Positions 1-12,159 of a stretch of 64,000 bases of DNA are shown here, in pieces. The DNA is from Ischnura elegans (taxonomy: Eukaryota; Arthropoda; Insecta; Odonata; Coenagrionidae): the NCBI RefSeq assembly GCF_921293095.1, contig NC_060251.1, forward strand, positions 61,459,585 to 61,523,584, read 5' to 3'. Within the stretch, counting starts at the first letter, position 1. Every line of letters starts with the position of its first letter. The notes under the pieces were generated by a model. It was not told where the DNA came from, searched no databases, and saw only the letters and a program-made list of their open reading frames with translations. Made by a program: the position numbers and the translations under genes.

Positions 1-131
1 TCTCTCTTATCTTATTTTTACGATTTGATCTGCCGTAGAATGTTGGCAATCTAGATTTGGTTTATTACGTTGGGAAATATACTGGTCTTGAATTTACCTA
101 ATAGGTTTAGCCTAGTTTTCAATCTACGGTC
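1..131 (-). mobile_element. non-LTR retrotransposon (Jockey/CR1-like) ORF2 3'-end fragment, cut by the window edge
   Basis: Read on the minus strand from 131, the sequence encodes DRRLKTRLNLLGKFKTSIF and then breaks up with stops. It aligns with the tail encoded at 56.1-56.5 kb (DRRLKIRQNLQRKFKSSVF), so both are copies of one LINE family. It corresponds to the region after the reverse transcriptase domain. It is dead and continues beyond the window start. Confidence 0.6.
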
Positions 132-1510
132 TAGATTACGGTATCACCGCCTTGTTTCGCTATCATCATTCTTTTGACAGTCGCATGAAGAGCGGCAAAG
201 GATGAAAGAATCGCAGGGAAATATTTTGCGTTCCACGGAATATTGGTTCAGATGTTATATGTATTTTCATAGCAGTCTAAATCGTAGAGTATTCACCTCT
301 TTGGATTGATTTTTGCAGTTGCCTTTATCTCTAGTTGCGCTCTTGACGAATGATGTTTGATGCTGAGTTTCGTGAAGTGAAGTCTGATTTTGGTGCCATA
401 ACCATGGGTATCTATTCTATATTACCCTCTCTGCTAATCACTGTACGTTTTATTTCGGAAATATGCGCGGAGCGTCTTGATTCACATGATTAATAAAGCA
501 AATAAACATAATAAGTATTGTATAGACGTAGGCTTTGAAACAAGGCTGTATTTCTTGTATTTCTAATGGAGCAATCTATGTGATAAATGGGATAGATTGA
601 CTGAATCCATCTCGATATATTTTGAACGTCAACTTTTTGTGAATGTTGTCAATGGTATTCCAAATCTTTATCTCGTATGAATCTTTTTCCTTGATTGGAT
701 TACAAGCCTTTCAACTTCAGTCTTCATTGGTGAAACAGTTATTCCAAAGAGGTATGTCATAAAATGACTCAAGACAGATTGATTTTTGGATATTTTTTAT
801 TTTGGTGAAACTAGATAAGGATTTCCAAGAGAATGAAACCCTTCTAGCATCGCTAATAGTTGTGGGAAAACAACAACAAAAAAGAGGTAAAGGTAGTATT
901 TGGTATCACTCAAACAAAGTGTTTTCAGATCATATCACTTCATACTTGGTATCAACGCATACACGTTGGCGACAAGTTGGATATCAGTCTGTGATAGGTT
1001 TTGTCACTAACTCCTCGTGCACACGTTGGATTGCGCCGACAAATTCACACGAGTTTCGATGTTGTGTTTGTTATAATTTTTTTGAAGTCCCTTGCGTGAG
1101 TTGCGTAGTTACAGCTACCGCAAAGGAGGTAAATTTTTGGAAGGGAGTGAAATTTTGGGGGTTCGACGATCTTTTCAGATGCAACTTTCAATTCTCTTCG
1201 GGGATCTTCACGTCCCGTTTGTGCTAGATTAGATGCACGTAGAAAAAGGTGAGTATCCATCTTCCCACTTCGGCTCATGTAAAAACCTCAACGAACGATT
1301 TAGCGCCCGGATATGAGGACGGGAAACGTTAAAGCGACCCGTCCCTTCTCCGGCAAAGCATATCGTACGAAGACTACTACTCAGCATGGTCGACTAGGTT
1401 TCCTAATAAATGCAACACCTCCTTTTTTCTTCGGTTCTTTCAAGAAGTCTATCCCTCCAAACTCGCAGTCCCAAACGAGGTTTTTTGTGTCTTTGAGATT
1501 GTTCTGGCGT
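132..1510. other. no gene recognised; probable 3' flank/UTR of the takeout-like gene
   Basis: AT-rich sequence. An open frame of about 141 codons at 802-1227 has no family signature, starts on a non-ATG codon and is of a length expected by chance in 64 kb. The part from about 800 to 1510 may be 3' UTR of the minus-strand gene. The 1250-1510 stretch is richer in GC but I recognise nothing in it. Confidence 0.4.
796..801 (-). terminator. candidate polyadenylation signal for the takeout-like gene
   Basis: AATAAA reads on the minus strand at 801-796 and is the first canonical signal I see downstream of the stop codon at 1511. It implies a 3' UTR of about 710 bases, long for this family, so a nearer variant signal may be the one used. 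Confidence 0.25.
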
Positions 1511-4500
1511 TTAGGATTCGGGAAGGAGCTCGTCGAAGGTGTAGAGCTCGAACACTTTCCTGACGATCTCGTGGATGATGGTGGAGATGGTCTCCTCAAC
1601 GACAGGCTGGATCTCCTTCACAATGTCCCTCCAGTTGTCGTTGAAGAACTGGTTGGTGGAGTCTCCTGCAAATGCAAATTCAAGAAAACGGTTTATGAGT
1701 GGAGTTTTATGCAATTTGATTAGAAATGAGAACTCTCCTATTCCTTGGAATGCACTCTTAAGTCTTTATCAGCATATAACTTTGCAATTTATCATTTTTT
1801 AAATCTATGAGTGCTTTGGTACTCGGTGTTGAAATAAATATCTGCAGTAACATCTAGTGTATATAGGAAGCTAAAGGAATCAAAATATATTATTTGCATT
1901 TTTCTTGTTTAAATGGTCGCCGTCTATTTGATAAATGGATAATGAAATGTTAAATGGATAAATGAAGCTGATTCAAACCACCGAAAACAGTAATATTTTG
2001 GCCTTTTCATTAAGATATTATAACAAGGCTACAATTAAACGTATACGAACATGCTCTGAATGGAAGCAAACTACCCATGGAGGACTCGAACCCGCGACCT
2101 TCGATATGGGAGGTGAGGACTTAACCCCGTCGCCTCCCAGCCATTGTTCCCAATTTTTTAAGCCGAGTAGAATGTAAAACAGTTTCAGTTGGCCTTTTTT
2201 TATTATACCTCGTGGATTGAGTATAGAGCAGTGTAAAACCAATCTTCGGATTAGTGGCTGTTGATTATGACAAGTATATTAATCTCGATTATTATACCGT
2301 CTGATGTTTATGATTAAATATTTAAGGGCTTTCTATGACGCGTCGTTTCAGGATTTTATCTCATATATTTGTGCAGATATCGACCTGTTGTTATTTGATA
2401 GTTCATTTCGTTGCAACTTTCAACAGAGCGAATTACTTCAGCATGACCTATGTGGCAGCTTCATTTTCCTTACTTTTCACATTATGATGCACAAGAGTTT
2501 TAATTTATTACGAGTTTGGATATGTATCTATAATCGAAACCAAGTAATGGTATCATTAGATGAACACAATGAGTGAAAGAACTGGTAAGGTTATCTCTGC
2601 GGCCTCAATCCTGAAACAGAAAATCGTCTCCAATGGCTTTAACGTAGATATTAAATATTTTAAATACTATGTTATGCCCATTGGGGACGGATTTCTGTTT
2701 CATAGCGAGTGAATATAAATTTTGGAGATGCTGAAGTTGAGTGCAGCCGTGATGATGCATTGATAGGTCAACCGTGAAATCATCTTTACTCACCCAGTTC
2801 CTTGTTTCCGTTGAAAAGGTTTCCGAAGTACAGTCTAGCGTCACCAATGCTGAGACTAACTTCACGTTCCTTAAGGCTGATGTACTTCTTGCCTTCCTTG
2901 GTCTCAAATTTTCCGTAAAGCTTGATGTTCGTCTCAGTGTTGGCTGTAAAATTAAACGATTAGGATGCATTAAAGATTAGGTATAGTGGAAAATTATATG
3001 AGAAACGAAAGTATATGTATTTTAAGTTTCGGAAATATTTCATTGGTAATAAAATGGGTTCTGTTGAATCTTATTTTGTGCGTTTTTAAGCGATGATTTC
3101 TTTATTTTGGGGAGAATGTGCATTGTGTACGTACATAATAATTTACTATGCATTTTTTGTGTTTCACACTAATTGAGCTAAATTAATGTTTATTTTTTTG
3201 GATAATGTTATAGATAAAGATCGAATGTAGAGAACATGCAGATTTTTTCCATACCAAAATTTTATATATCCAAGAAATTTTATTCGATATAACTTGATTT
3301 TATCCCAATCACTTATGAAAGTAGAGATAGCAATCGCAAAAGTCTATTTGTATTTCACGTTGCTCACAAAAAAATTTAGTTTAGAAATTTTTTTCTTTTT
3401 TTTTCTTCAAACTTTTATACAATTTGATCAAAAATAAGAAATTTCACATTCCAATAAATGCGCTCGAAATTATCATTAGCAGACGAACAGAGAAGTGTTG
3501 CAAAAGTATTAATTTTCAAAGAATCTGATTTAATATTTATAAAAAATTTACTATGAGGAATTGGATTAATAAAGTTTTGGGATAAAGTATGGTTGTTCTT
3601 TCATGCAGTTTATGGTTCACGGGGCCTATCCAAGTCTCTGTAATTGGGGCTACCGTCGTATTTTCTGCCGTGTGTGAGCGGTCGCATATGATTCTTATAT
3701 CGATACTGAGAATCGACTTACTGAAGTTAGCGTTGCTTGGGCCGTTTCCCTTAACTGGCACTACAAGAACCTTTCCGTCGACGTCGTAGTCAGACTCAAG
3801 ATGCATCCTGGGGAAGAGGAGATCGAACTCCAGCTTCAGGTCTTCCAAGTCGATCCTTAAGGGGTAGAAAATGGAAAGAGATTAGTTGTTGATCCCAAAG
3901 AAGGACCCGTCAATCATCTTAACCTCAAGTCTTACTTTCTAAAATTTTAGGTACCAGAACGCATGCACACATTTAATCCAAGCCGATTTTTTAAAATTGC
4001 AACAAAAGTTACATTGAGGAATCATTTTTTTACCAAATATAAAAAAAACGACGGCACTTTTGAATTGACCCAATTTTACTGAGAGATGCCGGAACACTGT
4101 TCCGGTGCGTTACGGCCGAAATTAATCACTGCATTACCTTATGTATAATTTTACCATAAAGGTTAATGTATTGTATAATATAATTTTATATTTCCAAAAT
4201 ACATATAGTGGTATTTTGGATTTATCAAATTTTTTCCCCGCAATGAGTATACATTTTTATCATCATTTCACCTTTTATTTATGGTTTATTGTAGGTAATG
4301 TTTTTGCTCTTACTTGACATCCTTGACAATGGCATCCCTAGCACCGTAAGCCTTGAGGTTCCTGAAGGTAGCATTGTAGGAGACAGCTCCGGTGCCTTGA
4401 GTCAAGGTGACGACGGGGATCTCAAGTGGGTCGTATGGTGGAATCTTGAATTCAGGAATGCCTATGAAAGAAAAATATTGTTATTGACAGGAACGAATAA

Positions 4501-7500
4501 TAACCAATATATTAATTGTATACTTTTGATTTTTACTTTTGATTAATTCTGTTAAAAAGTACATTAACAATTCAATGATTTTAGTCGGGAGTTCGATAAC
4601 TAAAAAGAATATGCCAATGACTACTAGTAGGCAGTATCACACAGCAGTTTGAAGTAGATAATACAATGATGAATCACGGAATGAGCATGAGTTTTTATAA
4701 ATAGTCGTGGACTCACCTTTGAGAAGATATGGGCGAATTGTCGCTACAGCATCCATCAGACACTTGTTAAGATTTTTGTCAGTTCTTTTGCAGACCTTAA
4801 CGTAGCTAGCTGCAATGAATAAAAATTGAAATTAGTGAGGCAAACAAAGTGAGGATTAAAAAGTAATTGGTGAGGAAAAGAAAGGGTTAATCGTAAGTGT
4901 AAAATAATATGGCATCGAATGAATTTTGGTGATTAGCTATTTAATTAAATTAATTATTCAGTTTGTGAATTTTAAAAATCTTACTCAATGCCAGATAGAT
5001 AAGTTTTGTTCGTGATATTCACCTAAAGCAGATGTTTTAGTTGACTACATCTGCGCTTTTAATACAAAGACTCCCCGCCGCCTCCCCTGTTACTCTTACA
5101 AACATGATTTTTGTAGCTACGATTGATGAAGATAATAAAATGGCGGGGAAAATAATAGTTGTCCGCCAAGTTGTTAAATAAAATTGCACAATTAAGTTTT
5201 ATTTTGAAGATTGAAGTGTGTGTGATACATTTAAATTAAATAGTATCAATCATGTCACAGACATTATAATGCCGTCTGTTGCAATGTACAATAAAACGTG
5301 TTATGGTACCACCACTTTCTCATTTAAATAATGGATTTTATTGAATTTAAAGTGCTCAACAAAATAATAAATTCGATTTATAAACATTTCCCGAATAAGT
5401 GTTTATTGGTTCTCGGAGCAGGAAATTCTTCGAGGTTGGGGTCACGATTTCAGTGTCGATGCAGAGGGCGATCGATGAGATTGCGAGCATAAATAACTCG
5501 GAAGGGTTCATTTCCACTTATGTAAGAGGGAAAGCAAGTTTACCAAGGACTCGAAAGACGAGAATTTCCACAAGGTTACGGCCGACTCTATCTCTTCTTA
5601 CTGACCATAATTGTTGGCGCAGGTAATGTGTCTGATTTGACTTTCATAGACTGTAACGCAATTTCATGAAATCGCGGAATGTTCCTTACCGCTGCGTTTG
5701 ATGAACTGAGATGCGCGAACAATGCAGCGAAGAAGTTATAGCATTTTCCGAGATTAAATATCCATAATGATAGCTTATAAGTGTTAACTTTTGAAGGTAA
5801 TGCTTGCTTGCTCCACAAAATCTTCTGAGATTTGAAGTGATTAGCCGATTAATTGAAAACCTTTGAGGACCAGTCTTACGTGGTGACATAAAATTATGAT
5901 ATCTATGTGGACGAGTAGCATGAAAGGCACTACTCCAAGTATATTAAAACTGTGTTGTCATTTTAAGGGAAGATAAAAGACTCATGCTTGAATATAATAA
6001 TAAAATAATTAGGAAGGATTTCCTTAGGTGACGTTGGCTGTCACACTGTCAATTTAAGTTACGCAGATTCACATGTTATGTGCCAATAGCATAATGTCTT
6101 AGAGGCGTCACAATTCGCGAGGGTGAGAGAGCATATTCTGGATTATAATCGTTAATTCTTTGTTTTTGTTACGACTCTTATGTGAGGGCGCACCAAATCT
6201 TAGTTCATTGTTTAAACGACATTGCAATTTGAATGCTGAGTACAGTGCGTATGTAGGCATGTACTTAATAGATTTTATGATAATTCATCGATTCTTTGGT
6301 GCAATTTTCGAATCAAATAACATAGAATGCCCAGTGTTTTCGTCTGACAGTCGGTAGAGAAGAAGAAGGTCGTCGAATCGTGAAACTTTTACTGAAATTA
6401 AATTTACTTTGTTTCACAGCTAAACACCATGAGGCTTTATGACTTAGGCTTTAGGTGCTTACTAGGGAGAAATCCTGAGTACCGGTGGTATGGTATTTGG
6501 AGGAGTTGACGACACCTGCAGTCATTTGCGCCATAGAGAAGGGTAGGGAAGGAAGGGTGGAGAGAAACCCGGCGTCAGCATTGGCCGGATCTTAACGAAA
6601 GCCGTCAAGGCTTAACGTCCCGTATGGAGAGCTGTACATGAAGGGCCTCACCACAAAACACCCAAGCAGGGATCGGGCAGTCTCTGTCAACGCCGGGGTT
6701 TGAACCCGAGACCACTGGGTAGGAGGCCAACACTCTAGCTGTCACACCAACCCGAACCCCTCTGCGGACAGGTGCTTTTTTTTAAAGCGAGAATTGTATA
6801 ATGCGAATGTTACGGAAGGGCAGTGCAAGGTGAGGAAGGGCGGTGAGGTATGAACGCTTGCGGTCAAGACAAACATGCGACTGGTGATTGCTTAAGCGGC
6901 AGCTGGTGGCTAGTCGCAAGTGGTTGTGGTGGAGAAGTGCTAGGCTCCCGAGAGAATAATTCCGACAGAGAGAGAAATGGGCGTTGACCCTTTAGGACTG
7001 GTGTGTAAAACTAAGCTGATGTTATTTTCACGAAAATAATGAAGCGACTGTCACTAACAGGTTGTAGCGTTCTTCAATTTTCAAGCCACTTCGCCCCCAT
7101 GATTTGACACACACCTTTAACCATGGCACATTTTCTTATCAATGAATATCTCCTTGTGAGTTAATTTGAAGAATGCTAATTTTCTTCGGAAGAATTTTTA
7201 GGTAAGTAATAAAATAAGATACTTTGACCAATTGTTGTTTTAAACATGACAGGCACTGTAAATTAGCCATTTTTTTTTAACCATTACCTCCCCCCCCAAA
7301 AAAATGCTTTCCGTGCTAAAATTACAGGAAATTGAATTTTAAAAATTGGCATTTTTATAAAGTCTGACATGGTAGTAATTGTCAACGCAAAAATTGTGAT
7401 ATCAGCTATAATGTTTATGTCACTTTGGAAAAAAACTTTCGTAAACTTTGTTGTACTGTTAGAATAAATAAACTGTAGGCACGCCACCATGCCAATTTCT

Positions 7501-8287
7501 GAGTTATTAGCAAATGAATAGATTCAATTAGCAAAGAAGTCTAATAACGTCATATGAATAGCCACGGTTGGCTCGAATATATGGAAAAATAAATATGTTG
7601 AAAACATAAGCACTGAATTATCCATTCTCTGTGTACGCTTATTTTAATTTTTTTACCTAGATTGTTGTAGTACATGATGGTAATTTTTTTCTGTGGTATA
7701 CATTTAAAATGTTTGTTTAGAACGCGCAGTCGCGAATCTATCCCTTTGGATGAGGCGATTGAGGCGCTGAAATGCTTTTGCTAAAATGATGGAGACAATC
7801 TTCTTGAATTTGTTTAGATGGTCTCCTCTGTTAGTCACTCTGTAAGTCCTCGTCGGCGTACTAGGGACTATCGTTTCAGTCGAAGTTAAGAATATAGAGA
7901 AATATTTTCTCATGTTGAGCCATTGAAAGTTATTGGTCTTAGTTTCGAAGCGATTTTCAACTTTCAGAAAGGAGAATTATTTTTAATGGTATAATTTACA
8001 GTGAATCTATTTTTAACTAGTCCTATGGAGTTCCACGTATGCTCTTCTGAATCTATCATATTACGGTATTCCCTGGGAGAGTAATTTTAAAGCAATATTT
8101 TTCTAGCTCTTTACGGAGCTGTAGAAATACTTCATTTCATCATTATTTTAAACTTAAATCAATCACGGAAAATATTCCAAGTGGCAGTGGGTTCGTTAAA
8201 AACTAAAATTTACTTACGCAATCTCCTGGAATCCACCACGGAGACCAGCGCCAGGGCGGCGACCAGACAGAGAACGGCAGAACGCAT
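1511..8287 (-). CDS. takeout-like / JHBP-domain secreted protein, six exons, complete
   Basis: Exons on the minus strand: 8287-8218, 4809-4717, 4461-4314, 3855-3722, 2943-2794, 1665-1511. All introns are GT-AG (donors such as GTAAGT, GTGAGT) with phases 1,1,2,1,1; the 750 coding bases give 249 residues plus TAA. Residues 1-20 are a signal peptide (MRSAVLCLVAALALVSVVDS). The mature part starts near RRLPSYVKVCKR; C30 and C40 are the conserved N-terminal cysteine pair. GIPEFKIPPYDPLEIP (55-70), QGTGAVSYNATFRNLKAYG (76-94) and NLFNGNKELGDSTNQFFNDN (190-209) match takeout motifs, and the C-terminus has the usual amphipathic helix ending FDELLPES. Length fits the family (about 240-260). Possible N-glycosylation sites are N84 and N147. 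Takeout proteins bind small hydrophobic ligands such as juvenile hormone-like lipids, outside the cell, and act in feeding, courtship and chemosensation; the ligand here is unknown. The start is the first ATG after a clear promoter. Intron 1 (3.4 kb) and intron 5 carry SINE fragments. Confidence 0.95.
2070..2165 (-). repeat. tRNA-derived SINE fragment in intron 5
   Basis: The minus strand carries a perfect pol III B box, GGGTTCGAGTCC (2093-2082), preceded by a degenerate A-box region and an anticodon-arm-like segment. It lacks a convincing full cloverleaf, and similar pieces occur at 10.05 and 51.8 kb, so a SINE remnant is more likely than a working tRNA. Confidence 0.55.
6480..6760 (-). repeat. 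tRNA-derived SINE, near full length, in intron 1
   Basis: On the minus strand a tRNA-like head begins near 6758, with B box GGGTTCAAACCCC around 6705-6693, followed by a GC-rich body and ending near 6485 in a segment (GGGACGTTAAG ... TCCAAATACCAT) that also ends the repeat at 62.56-62.75 kb. GC content is far above the surrounding intron, marking a discrete insertion in the 3.4-kb first intron of the takeout-like gene. Confidence 0.65.
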
Positions 8288-8433
8288 GTTGACTTCGGGA
8301 AAACCCTTAAATCCACGAGCACAGAAGTCTCAAAAACCCTTTGGGCTGCGAGTTCCTTGCGCTGAAGTGCAAGTCGAGAGGAAAGACCCCAAACCAAAGT
8401 AGAAGTGGTGCGGATGTTAACTCCCAACCGTCG

Positions 8434-8468
8434 ACTGACTTCACTTGGATCTCGACGGCTGTTTTATA
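8434..8468 (-). promoter_or_regulatory. core promoter of the takeout-like gene (TATA box and TCAGT initiator)
   Basis: On the minus strand TATAAAA lies at 8468-8462 and the arthropod initiator TCAGT at 8438-8434. Taking the A at 8436 as +1, the TATA box begins at -32, the classic spacing. The implied 5' UTR is 8436-8288 (149 bases) and leads straight into the signal-peptide exon with no intron. A TATA plus initiator promoter is typical of tissue- or stage-restricted insect genes. Confidence 0.8.
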
Positions 8469-8502
8469 CCATTAGCAAACCCCTTCAACTGCCTCCCTAT
8501 TT

Positions 8503-8532
8503 CCCCCATCCCACCCACCCACAACCCCACCC
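8503..8532 (-). promoter_or_regulatory. G-tract cluster (possible G-quadruplex) upstream of the takeout-like promoter
   Basis: The minus (sense) strand has six G runs of 3-5 bases in 30 bases, separated by one to three bases; on the plus strand they read as C runs at 8503-8507, 8510-8512, 8514-8516, 8518-8520, 8525-8528 and 8530-8532. This meets the usual four-tract, short-loop rule for an intramolecular quadruplex. It sits about 67-96 bases upstream of the predicted start. A regulatory role is inference only. Confidence 0.5.
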
Positions 8533-8965
8533 AAAAATATTCATTTCCTACGATTTTTCTAGGGCGTTCAGTGAGTTGCTAGGACTTCCGCGACGGTTCT
8601 TCCAACCTTCGCGAAACCCGTCTGCTAGATGCATCGGGAGGGAAAAAATAAAGTAGGAAGGAAATGGTTAAGGCTAGGGCTAGAAGACATTGAGAGGGTC
8701 AGCGTTGATCAAGATCGTGTCCAACCAGATATGGGAGCAAGGATTACGGCGAAGGCGGCTGGTGCTTTATTCACATTCGAGTCAGACATTGGTTGTCTGT
8801 CGACGCAACCTTTGTCGCATCACCGTATAAAGATTTGTGGCGGCCGTTTAAAGCTATTCGCACAGATGTATGGTAGGTGTTTCAGAGTGGACTAAAGGGT
8901 GGATTCTTGGAAACATCATTGCATCGTCATAATTTGCGCGCCTTGGGTAAAGTCACTGTCGGAGA

Positions 8966-9322
8966 CACGTGGGAGATGTGTCTCCCTCATCAGTCCTGGG
9001 TTAGAAATGACTGCTGTCGAAACTGGCACGTGCAAACATCATTTGCGTGTCACCAGGAAAGTAGTAAACGTCGAAGAATGGAGGACGAGTATCATGAAAA
9101 TGTTTGTCACTCTCAAGAGTTGAAAACTGTGGTAAAATGGGAGTGGGTAAAATGACATCTCTCATCTGTCCTGGGTGAAAAGTGATTGCTATCAAAAGTA
9201 GCAGGTGCACACGTCGACTACGTGTCACCGGGAAGGTGACAAACATCGAAGAATGGGGAGTGAGTTTCGCGTTATTCATGGAAATGTTTGTCGCTCTCTA
9301 GAGCTGACACCCTGGTAAAACG
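8966..9322. repeat. diverged tandem duplication, two units of about 175-183 bp
   Basis: TCCTGGGT at 8994 recurs at 9169, and GGTAAAA at 9131 recurs at 9314; between them long stretches match (for example CGAAGAATGG and GAAAATGTTTGTC). The units differ by substitutions and a small indel. The array lies about 0.5-0.9 kb upstream of the takeout-like promoter. Several short open frames cross it but none has a family signature. Confidence 0.7.
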
Positions 9323-10034
9323 AGCTTACCGAAAATTGCAGCTCCTATCAATTAAGAAAAGGTACGATGAGTATATATGTAGACAAGAGCAATTAATAAA
9401 GCTTCGACGTATAATTGCAAAATAACTCCAGGAAAATAAAAATTTGGGTGAAAGATTGGATAAAAAATGTGTGAACTGCAAAACATCGTCAACGAAATAA
9501 AAGAGAAACAATTGGGAGGATACGGTCAAATCCAGTGGATAGAAGAGGGGAAGTTGACTAAAAATCCTACGATGTGCCTGCAACCTCGAACCCTACGATC
9601 CTTTTTAACCGGCAATGTGTGCACCAAGGCCCTAAAATATTTCTGCCGAAGTTGATTTCTACTTCTAGCCGAAAGTGACATGGGCACTGGCGGTGGTCCT
9701 CTGTAGGACTCCACGTCCATTGTATAAGTTTTAGGCAACCGCCTCACCACAGAACTTGATAGAGGGGATAGTTAGCCCAATGAAGGTGATAGACCTCTAT
9801 GAAGACAGTGAAAGGACCGTGAAATACAGAAATTGAGAATCAAAAACCGCAAAGGAGTGCTCTAAAGCCAGTAATAATTACGGTGATTTAGTATTAGAAT
9901 TTTTAAAATTTAGGTTCTGGTTTATATTTTTTGATTAGTATGGAAACTTCAGATAATAGCCGAGTTTAAACCTCTGTTTATAACTGTGTTGCAGCAAAAG
10001 AAAACCACTCACATCCATGTTATAGATAGGAACT
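9323..10034. other. no gene recognised
   Basis: AT-rich sequence with short overlapping open frames on both strands (up to 85 codons) that lack start context, splice signals or family motifs. I see no repeat structure beyond simple A/T runs. Confidence 0.4.
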
Positions 10035-10115
10035 TTAACCAGGTGGTACTCGAACCCACGACCTTACGTTATTAATCTAGGAGTTTATCTCTCCACCATC
10101 AAAACCGGTCATAAA
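10035..10115 (-). repeat. tRNA-derived SINE fragment
   Basis: The minus strand reads GGGTTCGAGTACC (B-box-like, 10057-10046) after an A-box-like stretch (GATGGTGGAGAGATAAACTC). It resembles the fragment at 2.1 kb. A second tRNA-like piece may follow near 10143-10200. Confidence 0.5.
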
Positions 10116-10984
10116 AAATAAAAAAAATGGAGAAGACAAGTCTGGAGCTGGTGACCTTTGGATTGGGAGTCGATCACGCTAACCAGTAATGCGAGTGTGT
10201 TACCTTCGGTTAGAAATAGTGGTTAACTTTTGCTAATTTATAGTTACAAGCACTTGGACACATCTGAATGTCAAAGAGCTATTTTAACCGTTAACATTAG
10301 GGCAATTTGTGCTACTACTGTGGAAATGAGTATCATACAACATACCAACAATAATACTTAGGGGCTGAAAATATTGCATCAATAATTTTTTTAGTGTTTG
10401 TTTAGTCGAAAGAAAATATCATATCTTTATTCCACTTTCCAAGCCTCTTCTCCTTCCTATCTTTTCTCATTTTCCACAAAATGTTGCTCTTCACCCATAT
10501 AATTTCAGAATCTATTCTCACTTCACTTTCTCCTTAAAGGTGGCTGGAAGGTTTCCTTGATGACCTACAGATTTGTGTGAAAATTCGCACACGTCATATC
10601 CGAGGACGAAAGTGAAAAAAATTCATAACCGAGTGTGCTTAATAGAAATTAAACGCAGTTTTACATGCATTTTTATGGAGCATGGTATTAATTACGCTCT
10701 TAATCAATTATGGACCACCTCAATTCCACCGAGTAACGCCAAAATCGGTGGATGCGATGATTAAACATCAAAAACAAACCATCCCAAGAAAAGTCAAGGA
10801 ATATCACCTACCGATTAAATTAGTTGAAAAATCATAAGTAAGTCAAATGTTATTTTACATTGGGCAATAATGTAAAATAAACTTAATTCATGGCTTCCTC
10901 TTAGTCACATGCTATATTTATCTCTTCTTCCATGTAACATGGGCCTAATAGTCTATGAAGGTAATTATTATTTCGGGCCGTAAT

Positions 10985-11240
10985 CAGATGCGGATTCAGG
11001 GAGGGCAAAAGGCAGAGGGTAATTTCTGGAAAAATTGAAAAGATGGGAATACTTAAGGTAGGTCTAGAATATTTCACCAGTAAAAGGTATGAAAATAATT
11101 AATGAATATCTGTAAACCACTTGTCTACGCTTATCTGTCCTCAGATGAATTTTTGATGAGAGTTATACATACCAACAAGGCGCGGCGGAAATTGATGAAC
11201 CGCCTCCCTACCCGTAAACAACGATCTTAAACCGCCCCTG
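10985..11240. mobile_element. hAT-like MITE with CAGNGGCGG-type ends
   Basis: The left end CAGATGCGGATTCAGGG and right end AAACCGCCCCTG form imperfect terminal inverted repeats of the CAG(N)GGCGG type. Flanks GCCGTAAT (10977-10984) and GCTCTAAT (11241-11248) match at 6 of 8 positions, consistent with an old 8-bp target-site duplication. There is no coding capacity. At 256 bp it is a non-autonomous element related by its ends to those at 31.95, 41.69, 42.37, 48.44 and 48.81 kb. Confidence 0.6.
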
Positions 11241-12156
11241 GCTCTAATAGACCAGCGACTAACGTTCTAACCGCATTTAATATCTTCTCTGCCCACTACT
11301 TCCCTCCTATCATCTTCCTAGTCTTTTCTTGAGCATCTTGAACCTATCCTCATCCTCCATACCAAATACATAAATCTTTTTCACTCATGCATTTGATGGT
11401 TACATCAATCAGCTAATTCTGAAAAATGCATTGTCACTGCATTGTGCCTCTGGGGAAAAATCACGATGTTTAAAATTTTATTATCTTCCGCTTCAATCCC
11501 AAGAAATGATTTTTCGAATATAAGTGTTTATTTTTCATGCCGAGAAGATCATCTCGTGGAAATGGATTTGCCCAATGCCTATGATTTTACTATGGGAGAT
11601 TTTAAACTTTGTTGGCTTTTTAATATTGAATGAAAGAGTCATCCTTCGTTGCTTAAATAAATGTACGACGCTGGAGTGCGTTCCAATGAATTAATATGGT
11701 GTGGCAACTATTGTAATTTTGAGCCTGGCATGGTTTCCTAAATATTTGAACAAATATGTGTAACGTTGTTAGTAAGATCGTACCCGATGCATTCCGGTAA
11801 ACGGATCAATGAATGAATTGCAAATTAATTTCGATGGATATTAAAATATCACCCCAAAATGCAAATAACTAATTAGAAAATTAGAAAAGTTTCTCATCAC
11901 CCAACTTATTCTCTTAAGTATACAGTAATGCCGTTGGTTTCCGGGGTATCAGTTTCTTACATGATGTACCTCGTTTAATTAAACTTTTAATGACCATTGA
12001 GAAAAAACGAGATGAAGACATCCGTGAAACATTTGGGAAAGCTTTCTGATATAATTTAGGATCGTTCACAACTGATCGTATGATGCAGGACTCAAATCAG
12101 ATGTGGTGCCTTCGAGCATCCTCAAACAAATCCCTCGCTGTGTGCGCGAGGTGCCC
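11241..12156. other. no gene recognised
   Basis: AT-rich intergenic DNA. The longest frame (11442-11633, 63 codons) has no family motif. Confidence 0.4.
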
Positions 12157-12159
12157 TAA

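Noticed and set aside
802-1227. 141-codon open frame on the plus strand
   Set aside because: Non-ATG start, no domain, and it lies antisense to the probable 3' UTR of the takeout-like gene.
1511-1714. Single-exon reading of the takeout C-terminal frame as a separate small gene
   Set aside because: The frame continues upstream through an intron AG acceptor into non-coding sequence; splicing at 1665 joins it cleanly to five further exons.
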